In this document: in pieces, positions 16,534 to 23,012 of the stretch
Layout: each line of letters starts with the position of its first letter
How positions within the stretch are numbered: the stretch's first letter is position 1
Source of the DNA: an uncultured Prevotellaceae bacterium
GTDB taxonomy: Bacteria > Bacteroidota > Bacteroidia > Bacteroidales > Muribaculaceae
DNA: 38,536 nucleotides
Assembly (NCBI GenBank): GCA_937904375.1
Contig: CALDIG010000103.1
Span: forward strand, 1-38,536
Direction of reading: 5' to 3'
Translations under genes and position numbers: made by a program
The notes under the pieces: generated by a model
What the model saw: the letters and a program-made list of their open reading frames with translations, nothing else
Databases searched by the model: none
Told to the model about the DNA's origin: nothing

Positions 16534-17287
16534 ACTTTACCACCTGCAGCCAGTTGCTCTGATAGCGGGTGTTGGAGAAATGCTCTGAAAGTTCTTGAGT
16601 GGTCTTGCCGGTTCGCACCCATCCCCAAGCCCAGGTGCCCATGTCGAGGTACAGGGCTTGCTGTGCGCCGAGGGCTACCAATGCGTCGATAAACTCGTTG
16701 CAATACATCGGCTCGTCGCCTTGCAGTATGGCTAAGCTGCCGTCGCTCATCACGCAAGCGGCGCGGTAGATGATGTGCGCCTTGCGGTCGCGTATCGCCT
16801 TTGGTATGCGCTCCACCACGCCCTTGCCGTCTTCCACAATGAGGCATTGCTGGAAGAGATAGCCCTTGCCCTTGACTGCCGCCTCAATCGATGCCTCAAG
16901 AGAGGCATTGCTCTTGATGGTCGCTTTATTGTCAAGAATTAGTATATGACCTGTGGCGGTAACGTCGTCATAACCCTTGATGCGCTCGCCCGCCACCACA
17001 TGGTCGCCACACACGTCCATCGTCTCGGTGTCGAGCGTGAACGCCGCCGCCACGTTGACGACGATGCTTGCGTCATCAATGCTCGGCGCGCCATTGAAAT
17101 CGCTCTGCTTGTGGCTGACGAAGCGCACTTGTGCCTTCTCGCTGGGGTTCATCACCATGAGTTTGTGGCCAGCTGCCTCTACATGATTTACCGTGACCAT
17201 TTCATCGCTGTTAGCAAGTAAAGACTTGGTGCCACACCCCATGAGAGCCAGGGGCATGACACCAAGCAATATCCATTTAAGTCTCAT
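16532..17287 (-). CDS. Lipoprotein resembling phosphodiester glycosidase (NAGPA) domain proteins
   Basis: The 251-residue protein has a lipoprotein signal with lipobox LMGC (cysteine at residue 18). The C-terminal part resembles the NAGPA/phosphodiester glycosidase fold: a conserved arginine-aliphatic segment (IIYRAACVMSDGSLAIL) followed by EFIDALVALGAQQALYLDMGTWAWGW, which parallels the family's ALxLDGGxS loop. In the usual motif two glycines follow the aspartate; here the first is methionine. Family assignment is by eye and uncertain, and activity is not implied. It lies 10 bases downstream of a 38-residue remnant gene and is convergent with the SusD gene. Confidence 0.5.
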   Translation of the reverse strand: MRLKWILLGVMPLALMGCGTKSLLANSDEMVTVNHVEAAGHKLMVMNPSEKAQVRFVSHKQSDFNGAPSIDDASIVVNVAAAFTLDTETMDVCGDHVVAGERIKGYDDVTATGHILILDNKATIKSNASLEASIEAAVKGKGYLFQQCLIVEDGKGVVERIPKAIRDRKAHIIYRAACVMSDGSLAILQGDEPMYCNEFIDALVALGAQQALYLDMGTWAWGWVRTGKTTQELSEHFSNTRYQSNWLQVVK

Positions 17288-17297
17288 TGTGAGAATA

Positions 17298-17414
17298 TTA
17301 TCTTGAGCGCAAATAACTTGAAGCCACAGCCTGGGCTTCGTTTACTGTGCGTTGTTCTGCCATCAACGGCAGGCACATTACAAATGACAAGAGAAATAGT
17401 AGTCCTTTTTTCAT
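17298..17414 (-). pseudogene. Truncated secreted peptide resembling the start of a C10 (SpeB-type) peptidase
   Basis: The 38-residue frame starts MKKGLLFLLSF, has a signal peptide ending at LMAEQ, then RTVNEAQAVASSYL and a stop. That last segment is like the first helix of the Spi/C10-peptidase propeptide (typically VTLEEAQxIAxxFL). Nothing downstream continues it in any frame before the lipoprotein gene 10 bases later. It is best read as a remnant whose signal and leader now precede the lipoprotein gene; a functional micropeptide is the alternative. Confidence 0.5.
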
Positions 17415-17791
17415 TTTTTGGTTTATTATTTTAATGTGGTAATTATTAAGTGTTAAATGTAAAGTTTTAAGTGTTAAGTGGCTGCGCCAACTAACACCCA
17501 ACCATTAATTTATACAAATTTTCACAAAGAATTGTCTGTAATTGTTTGACAAAAAAAAACACATCTTTGTTGAGTTTGTTTTATGATAATGTGTGTGATA
17601 ATTTTTTTGCAAAATTATAAAAAATATTGATAAAACGCAAGGTGGGGAGCTTTTTTAATGCTCTGTGGTTGCAAATCACGACAAAAAATGTTACATTTGC
17701 ACTTTAATTCCACCGTGAGTATTCGCTGGTGGCTGCTATTGCATTGATAATTAACTAACTAAATCAATTAATAACTAAATTCAAAACTACT
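17415..17791. other. Divergent gene-free spacer upstream of sdhC
   Basis: It is A/T-rich. It holds word repeats of TTAAGTGTTAA type (17441-17480), a possible minus-strand -7 box TAATTTTG (17610-17617) with a ~200-base leader, and the sdhC promoter (17669-17699). No further gene is supported. Confidence 0.5.
17669..17699 (+). promoter_or_regulatory. Promoter of the sdhCAB operon (TTG, 20 bp, TACATTTG)
   Basis: A -33 TTG (17669-17671) and a -7 TACATTTG (17692-17699) are separated by 20 bases, matching Bacteroidetes promoters. The leader to the sdhC start is about 87 bases. Confidence 0.7.
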
Positions 17792-18472
17792 ATGTGGTTA
17801 TTTAAATCTTCGGTAGGAAGGAAAGTGGTGATGAGTGTCACTGGTCTTTTCCTTATCCTATTCTTAACATTCCATGCGCTGATGAACGCCGTGGCAGTCT
17901 ATTCGCTTGATGCTTATGAGGCTGTGTGCGAGTTTCTCGGCGCTAACTGGTATGCCCTCCTAGGCACTGCGGTGCTTGCCGCAGGTTTTGTGATTCACAT
18001 CATCTACGCTTTCTGGCTCACGCTGCAAAACCGCAGCGCGCGCGGCAGCAACCGCTATGCTGTCACCGCTCGTCCCAAGAGCGTGGAGTGGGCATCACAG
18101 AACATGCTCGTGCTGGGCATCATAGTGCTGTGCTTCCTCGTGTTGCACCTCTATCAGTTCTGGTCTAAGATGCAGCTGCCAGAGATCTTGGGCGAACCTG
18201 CCGACTCGGGCTATGTTGCTCTCAAGACCACCTTCGAGCAGGTGTGGGTACTGCCAGTTTATCTGATTGGCTTCTGCGCCATCTGGTTCCACATCACCCA
18301 CGGTTTCTGGAGTGCCTTCCAGTCGATAGGTGTGAACAACGACAAGTGGCTCAACCGCTGGAAATGCATAGGCTGGTGGTGGGCTACCATCGTGATGCTG
18401 CTCTTTGCCGTTTGCGCTATCGCTCTCACCGGCAAGTTTGCCTGGGGCTGGTCATGCGTGGGCGCTTGCTAA
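17792..18472 (+). CDS. sdhC: Succinate dehydrogenase/fumarate reductase cytochrome b subunit
   Basis: This membrane anchor carries haem b and passes electrons between menaquinone and the catalytic subunits. The 226 residues contain five hydrophobic segments (about 12-32, 53-76, 104-123, 151-170, 194-217), as in the single-subunit di-haem anchors of Bacteroidetes and epsilonproteobacteria. Candidate haem-ligand histidines sit in the membrane segments at residues 28, 69, 119, 167 and 170. It is the first gene of the operon, followed 40 bases later by the flavoprotein. In these anaerobes the complex most likely runs as menaquinol:fumarate reductase. Confidence 0.93.
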   Translation: MWLFKSSVGRKVVMSVTGLFLILFLTFHALMNAVAVYSLDAYEAVCEFLGANWYALLGTAVLAAGFVIHIIYAFWLTLQNRSARGSNRYAVTARPKSVEWASQNMLVLGIIVLCFLVLHLYQFWSKMQLPEILGEPADSGYVALKTTFEQVWVLPVYLIGFCAIWFHITHGFWSAFQSIGVNNDKWLNRWKCIGWWWATIVMLLFAVCAIALTGKFAWGWSCVGAC

Positions 18473-18512
18473 GAGAATGCTGAGTAATTAATCATTTAAA
18501 ATTTTACGAAAA

Positions 18513-20522
18513 ATGGAAGAAAACTTAAAGAACAACGTTGCTCAGCCCGCTATTGACTCTAAGATCCCCGAGGGACCTGTAGCTGAGAAATGGACTAACT
18601 ATAAAGCACACCAGAAACTCGTGAACCCCGCCAACAAGCGCCGCCTCGACATCATCGTCGTGGGTACTGGCTTGGCAGGTGCCAGTGCAGCTGCTACGCT
18701 GGGTGAGATGGGCTTCAAGGTGCTGAACTTCTGCATTCAGGATTCTCCCCGCCGCGCTCACTCGATTGCCGCGCAGGGAGGTATCAATGCCGCTAAGAAC
18801 TATCAGAACGACGGTGACTCGGTTTACCGCCTCTTCTACGACACCGTGAAAGGTGGCGACTATCGCGCCCGTGAGGCCAACGTTTATCGCCTTGCCGAGG
18901 TGTCGAACAATATCATCGACCAGTGCGTGGCACAGGGTGTGCCCTTCGCCCGTGAGTATGGCGGTTTGCTCGCCAACCGCTCGTTTGGTGGCGCGCAGGT
19001 GAGCCGCACATTCTATGCTAAGGGTCAGACTGGCCAGCAGCTGCTGCTGGGTGCTTACTCGTCGCTCAACCGCCAGATCGAGATGGGCAACGTCAAGAGC
19101 TACAACCGCTATGAGATGCACGACGTGGTGATTATCGATGGCCGCGCACGCGGTATCATCGCCAAGAACCTCGTCACTGGTGAGCTCGAGCGCTTTGCCG
19201 CCCATGCAGTGGTAATCGCCACCGGCGGTTATGGCAACACCTATTTCCTCTCGACCAACGCGATGGCTTGCAACGTGAGCGCAGCTATGGCTTGCTACCG
19301 CAAGGGCGCTTACTTCGCTAACCCCGCCTACGTTCAGATTCACCCCACCTGCATCCCACGCCACGGCGACAAGCAGTCGAAGCTCACCCTGATGAGTGAG
19401 TCGTTGCGTAACGACGGACGCATCTGGGTACCTAAGAATATTGAAGACGCCAAGAAGCTGCAAGCAGGACAAATCAAGGGCAGCGACATCCCCGAGGAGG
19501 AGCGTGACTACTACCTCGAGCGCCGCTATCCCGCCTTCGGTAACCTCGTTCCGCGTGACGTGGCAAGCCGCGCCGCCAAGGAGCGTTGCGACAAGGGCTA
19601 CGGCGTGAACAACACCGGGCAAGCCGTGTTCCTCGACTTCAGCGAGGCGATCAACCGCCTGGGCATCGACGTGGTGCGCCAGCGCTATGGCAACCTCTTC
19701 GATATGTATGAGGAAATCACCGACGTGAATCCTGGTGAACTTGCCAACGAGATTGACGGCGTGAAGTACTACAACCCCATGATGATCTATCCCGCTATCC
19801 ACTACACTATGGGTGGCATCTGGGTAGATTATGAGCTGCAGACCTCTATCAAGGGTCTCTTCGCCATTGGCGAGTGCAACTTCAGCGACCACGGCGCTAA
19901 CCGCCTCGGCGCTTCGGCGCTGATGCAGGGTCTCGCCGACGGTTACTTCGTGCTGCCTTACACCATCCAGAACTACCTCAGCGACCAGATTACTGTGCCT
20001 CGCTTCTCGACCGACCTACCAGAGTTTGAGGAAGCCGAGGAGCGCGTGCAGGCCGACCTCGACCGCCTGATGGCTATCCAGGGCAAACGCTCGGTTGACT
20101 CCATCCACAAGGAGCTGGGTAACATCATGTGGGACTATGTGGGCATGGGCCGCACCAAGGAGAGCCTGGAGACAGCTCTTGAGAAAATCAAAGAGCTGCG
20201 CAAGGAATTTGAGACCAACCTCTTTGTCCCCGGCACTCAAGACGGCATGAACATCGAGCTCGACAAGGCGTTCCGCCTGCGCGACTTCATCACTATGGGT
20301 GAGCTCATTGCCTACGACGCCCTCAACCGCGAGGAGTCGTGCGGTGGACACTTCCGTGAGGAGCACCAGACCGAAGAAGGCGAAGCCAAGCGCGACGACG
20401 AGAACTTCTTCTACGTGGCTTGCTGGAAATACAACGGCGACGACACCAACGCCCCGTCATTGATTAAGGAGCCGCTCCACTACGAGGCAATCAAGGTACA
20501 AACAAGAAATTATAAGTCTTAG
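18513..20522 (+). CDS. sdhA: Succinate dehydrogenase/fumarate reductase flavoprotein subunit
   Basis: The catalytic subunit (669 residues) interconverts succinate and fumarate with covalently bound FAD. Visible signatures are the dinucleotide-binding loop [13 protein letters not shown] (about residues 49-61), the flavinylation region [16 protein letters not shown] (histidine near residue 88), the active-site region [20 protein letters not shown], and the C-terminal [18 protein letters not shown]. Length and domain order match the Bacteroidetes enzymes. The iron-sulfur gene would normally follow at once; here it is 566 bases away, with a repeat-flanked four-helix-bundle gene between. Confidence 0.97.
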   Translation: MEENLKNNVAQPAIDSKIPEGPVAEKWTNYKAHQKLVNPANKRRLDIIVVGTGLAGASAAATLGEMGFKVLNFCIQDSPRRAHSIAAQGGINAAKNYQNDGDSVYRLFYDTVKGGDYRAREANVYRLAEVSNNIIDQCVAQGVPFAREYGGLLANRSFGGAQVSRTFYAKGQTGQQLLLGAYSSLNRQIEMGNVKSYNRYEMHDVVIIDGRARGIIAKNLVTGELERFAAHAVVIATGGYGNTYFLSTNAMACNVSAAMACYRKGAYFANPAYVQIHPTCIPRHGDKQSKLTLMSESLRNDGRIWVPKNIEDAKKLQAGQIKGSDIPEEERDYYLERRYPAFGNLVPRDVASRAAKERCDKGYGVNNTGQAVFLDFSEAINRLGIDVVRQRYGNLFDMYEEITDVNPGELANEIDGVKYYNPMMIYPAIHYTMGGIWVDYELQTSIKGLFAIGECNFSDHGANRLGASALMQGLADGYFVLPYTIQNYLSDQITVPRFSTDLPEFEEAEERVQADLDRLMAIQGKRSVDSIHKELGNIMWDYVGMGRTKESLETALEKIKELRKEFETNLFVPGTQDGMNIELDKAFRLRDFITMGELIAYDALNREESCGGHFREEHQTEEGEAKRDDENFFYVACWKYNGDDTNAPSLIKEPLHYEAIKVQTRNYKS

Positions 20523-20535
20523 TTTAGTATTAGTA

Positions 20536-20587
20536 AACGAGTTTACAAGCTGACAAGCTGACAAGCTGACAAGGAAACAAGGCAATA
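20536..20587 (+). repeat. Left half of inverted AGCTGACAAG-type repeat locus B
   Basis: Three tandem CTGACAAG words end in GGAAACAAGGCAAT. It starts about 14 bases after the sdhA stop. The complementary half is at 21041-21078, so the two halves bracket the four-helix-bundle gene. Confidence 0.75.
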
Positions 20588-20605
20588 GTAGATGAGCATT
20601 CTCCG

Positions 20606-20974
20606 ATGATACCTTTTACACATAAAAAATTAAAAGTGTGGGAAAAAAGCATAGATTTCTCCACAGAGATTTATCGTGTGTCAAAGCAATTTCCACGTGA
20701 TGAGCTGTATGGTATCACCTCTCAAATGAGAAGGGCTGCTATTTCTATCCCTTCAAACATTGCCGAAGGCTATGGGCGACGCTCCGAGAAAGAGAAATAC
20801 CGTTTCTTGTGCTTTGCTCTTGGTTCCGCTTCTGAGATTGAGACACAGTTGATAATGTGTTTTCAGCTTGGATATATTGATGATGAAGTTTACAACGATT
20901 TAATAAACCGTTTATCCGAAATTATTAAGATGTTGTCTTCATTAGCCGATACTGTCAATGAATGCTTGAAATAA
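20606..20974 (+). CDS. Four-helix-bundle protein of the 23S rRNA intervening-sequence family
   Basis: The 122-residue protein shows the family's hallmarks: KLKVWEKSIDF near the start, RVSKQFPRDELYGITSQMRRAAISIPSNIAEGYGR in the middle, and KYRFLCFALGSASEIETQL followed by a last helix. Relatives are carried in 23S rRNA intervening sequences, and distant relatives (Avd) assist diversity-generating retroelements; no reverse transcriptase or template repeat is seen here. The function of stand-alone copies is unknown. It lies in the same direction inside the sdh operon, between inverted repeat halves, which suggests a mobile cassette. Its base composition is more A/T-rich than the flanking sdh genes. 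Confidence 0.9.
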   Translation: MIPFTHKKLKVWEKSIDFSTEIYRVSKQFPRDELYGITSQMRRAAISIPSNIAEGYGRRSEKEKYRFLCFALGSASEIETQLIMCFQLGYIDDEVYNDLINRLSEIIKMLSSLADTVNECLK

Positions 20975-21040
20975 CTCGTTTGAATGAAAATGAAATAATT
21001 TATTAATGAAGTAGCACGAGATAATGGGTGTGATAATGCA

Positions 21041-21078
21041 ATTGCCTTGTTAGCTTGTTTCTCGTCTGCTTGTTAGCT
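21041..21078 (-). repeat. Right half of inverted repeat locus B
   Basis: On the minus strand it reads AGCTAACAAG, CAGACGAG, AAACAAG, CTAACAAGGCAAT, matching the word order of the left half. It ends 10 bases before the sdhB start codon. Confidence 0.75.
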
Positions 21079-21088
21079 AAGAGAAAAT

Positions 21089-21844
21089 ATGGAAAATAGT
21101 ATAAATGTAAAACTCAAAATCTGGCGTCAGGCTAATCCTAAAGCGCAGGGGGAATTTGTGACCTATGAGTTGCAGGATATTCCTACCGATACCTCGTTCC
21201 TCGAGACGCTCGATATCCTCAATGAGCAGCTCGTTGAGAAGGGCGAGGAGCCTGTCGCTTTCGACCATGACTGCCGCGAGGGAATTTGCGGCATGTGCTC
21301 GCTATATGTCAACGGTCATCCTCATGGTCCCGCCACAGGAGCTACCACTTGCCAGCTCTATATGCGCCGTTTCCGTGACGGCGAGACCATCACCGTAGAG
21401 CCCTGGCGTTCGGCAGCATTCCCCGTTATCAAAGACTTGATGGTTGACCGCAACGCCTTCGACAAGATTCAGCAGGCTGGCGGCTACGTGAGCTTCAACA
21501 CCGGCGGCGCTCAGGATGCCAACGCCATCCCCATCAGCAAGGTGGATGCCGACGAGGCAATGGACAGCGCCAGCTGCATAGGCTGCGGCGCTTGTGTGGC
21601 AGCCTGCAAGAACGGTTCGGCTATGCTCTTCGTGGCGGCTAAGGTGAGCCAGTTTGCCCTCCTGCCACAAGGCAAGGCCGAGGCTAAGAAGCGCGTGAAG
21701 GCTATGTTGGAGAAGATGGACGAACTGGGCTTTGGCAACTGCACCAACACTGGTGCCTGCGCCGCCGAGTGCCCCAAGAACATCAAGCTCAGCAACATCG
21801 CACGCCTCAACCGTGAGTACATCTGCGCAAAGAGCAGCGATTAA
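21089..21844 (+). CDS. sdhB: Succinate dehydrogenase/fumarate reductase iron-sulfur subunit
   Basis: The 251-residue subunit relays electrons between SdhA and SdhC through three clusters. [2Fe-2S] ligands are Cys62, Cys67, Cys70 and Cys88 (CREGICGMC...C). The [4Fe-4S] motif [11 protein letters not shown] supplies Cys163, 166, 169 and 173, and CTNTGAC/ECPKNI supplies Cys218, 224 and 228 for the remaining cluster. All ligands are present, so the subunit should be functional despite the cassette upstream. A strong terminator follows at 21869. Confidence 0.97.
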   Translation: MENSINVKLKIWRQANPKAQGEFVTYELQDIPTDTSFLETLDILNEQLVEKGEEPVAFDHDCREGICGMCSLYVNGHPHGPATGATTCQLYMRRFRDGETITVEPWRSAAFPVIKDLMVDRNAFDKIQQAGGYVSFNTGGAQDANAIPISKVDADEAMDSASCIGCGACVAACKNGSAMLFVAAKVSQFALLPQGKAEAKKRVKAMLEKMDELGFGNCTNTGACAAECPKNIKLSNIARLNREYICAKSSD

Positions 21845-21868
21845 CACCCACGACAATTCCTGAAATAT

Positions 21869-21907
21869 CAAGTCATCCATGTCAACTGCATGGGTGACTT
21901 GTTTTTT
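21869..21907 (+). terminator. Rho-independent terminator of the sdhCAB operon
   Basis: CAAGTCATCCATG (21869-21881) and CATGGGTGACTTG (21889-21901) form a 13-bp stem with one G-U pair, followed by six T residues. Confidence 0.9.
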
Positions 21908-21968
21908 ATAGCAAGCCCCCTCGAGATGCTTTTTTAATTTTCTAAAGTTACTAATTGACTTAGTCGCA

Positions 21969-22088
21969 GTTATATAAAACAACAATCACAACCAAATAAC
22001 AACGAAAACAACAATTTTTTTTCTTCGGTCTTGAAATAATGATGTTATTAGTGTTGTTACCCATGTTGTTTAAGTTGTTTGATATAAC
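21969..22088. repeat. ~120-bp intergenic element with terminal inverted repeats, copy 2
   Basis: The left end GTTATATAAAACAAC and the right end GTTGTTTGATATAAC are complementary at 14 of 15 positions. Like copy 1 (7590-7711) it contains ATGTTGTTTAAGTTGTT near its right end. The centres differ, so only ends and the internal word are conserved. Confidence 0.65.
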
Positions 22089-22159
22089 GCTCGGATATGG
22101 AGAACCCAGCAGAGCGTCACATCGCCTTTTTATGCGGTTTTTTGGCATCTTTATTGAAA

Positions 22160-22194
22160 TTTGTTGTATAATTAATTGAATTTTACAATATTTG
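22160..22194 (+). promoter_or_regulatory. Possible promoter of the 22257 gene
   Basis: TTTG (22160-22163) and AATATTTG (22187-22194) are 23 bases apart. The -7 box deviates from consensus at its first base, so this is a weak call. Confidence 0.35.
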
Positions 22195-22256
22195 CGTCCA
22201 ATTCCGAGAAAACACGAGAGAAACACATACTTTTTTATTAATTCAATTTAGCAAAA

Positions 22257-22982
22257 ATGAGAAAAATTCTAACCTTTTTATTGCTCCTGACTTTTGCAGT
22301 GACAGCATGGGCAGGAGAAAAAACCATCACCATCTCACGTAACGATGTGGATTGGGAAAGCGCCAACACCGTCTATAATATCAGCAAGGGTGGTGTACAG
22401 TTGGTAATGTCGGGTGGTATGAACAACCCCAACTTCCTGCTTATGAAGCAGCAAACAACAATGACCATAAAGTCGGCAAACTTCAACATCAAGAAGATTA
22501 TTTTCCATTGTCTAGATAATACTAATGTTGCAAATGGCGATGAGACATTCTACAATGGTCCACAAACTATGGACGTTCAATACAGTCAAACTCATAGTGA
22601 GTATGCAGGTATATACAAAGCTCCATATAACAGCAATAGTTATGATGGTTGGTGGAGAGCGCAAATTCCTAGTGGCACTTATACCGATAGCGACGGAAAA
22701 GTTCACACAAGCTATTCTGATGGACTACCCGCAGGATATGAGTTGATGTTTGAAAACGGTCCACGTCCCATTCGATTCGCTCAAATTGACATCGTAATAG
22801 AGCAGGAAGTGGGAGACATTTATGAACTGGTGACAGATAATGATGAAGTTGTTGCTGGACAGAATTATATCCTCGTCAACCGCAAAACTGCTACCGACAC
22901 CGAGGGGCGTGCCTTCAGTGTAAACCAATACAACAACTCCACTAGTGGAAACTTCCTTTCAACGCCTGTAGAATTGCTATAA
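22257..22982 (+). CDS. Secreted protein, N-terminal part (gene interrupted by an in-frame stop)
   Basis: The 241-residue product has a signal peptide ending near residue 19 (VTAWAGE). It is beta-rich, begins TITISRNDVDW and contains KSANFNIKKIIFHC and RFAQIDIVIEQ, a pattern seen in secreted Bacteroidales proteins that start with a jelly-roll-like domain. It ends at TAA (22980-22982), but the same frame continues at once with NGRFVKATGDVLIMKLE and runs without another stop to 25721. So this is the N-terminal fifth of a 1154-residue protein rather than a complete protein. If the stop is real, this half lacks the C-terminal sorting-like domain. Confidence 0.6.
   Translation: MRKILTFLLLLTFAVTAWAGEKTITISRNDVDWESANTVYNISKGGVQLVMSGGMNNPNFLLMKQQTTMTIKSANFNIKKIIFHCLDNTNVANGDETFYNGPQTMDVQYSQTHSEYAGIYKAPYNSNSYDGWWRAQIPSGTYTDSDGKVHTSYSDGLPAGYELMFENGPRPIRFAQIDIVIEQEVGDIYELVTDNDEVVAGQNYILVNRKTATDTEGRAFSVNQYNNSTSGNFLSTPVELL
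22980..22982 (+). other. In-frame TAA dividing one secreted-protein gene
   Basis: The frame 22257-25721 (1155 codons with the terminal stop) is open except for this codon, the 242nd. One base change (for example AAA, CAA or GAA to TAA) would explain it. There is no frameshift. Confidence 0.85.
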
Positions 22983-23012
22983 AATGGTCGTTTCGTCAAA
23001 GCTACCGGAGAT

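Larger units (their letters stand above)
21845..22256. other. Gene-free spacer between sdhB and the interrupted secreted protein gene
   Basis: It contains the sdh terminator, the second ~120-bp inverted-end element (21969-22088) and a weak promoter (22160-22194). No further gene is supported. Confidence 0.55.

Noticed and set aside
18525..19892. 455-codon open frame opposite sdhA
   Set aside because: Antisense shadow of a certain flavoprotein gene; no start context or domain.
20606..20974. Diversity-generating retroelement accessory (Avd)
   Set aside because: No reverse transcriptase, template repeat or variable repeat was seen nearby; the protein fits the IVS-type family.
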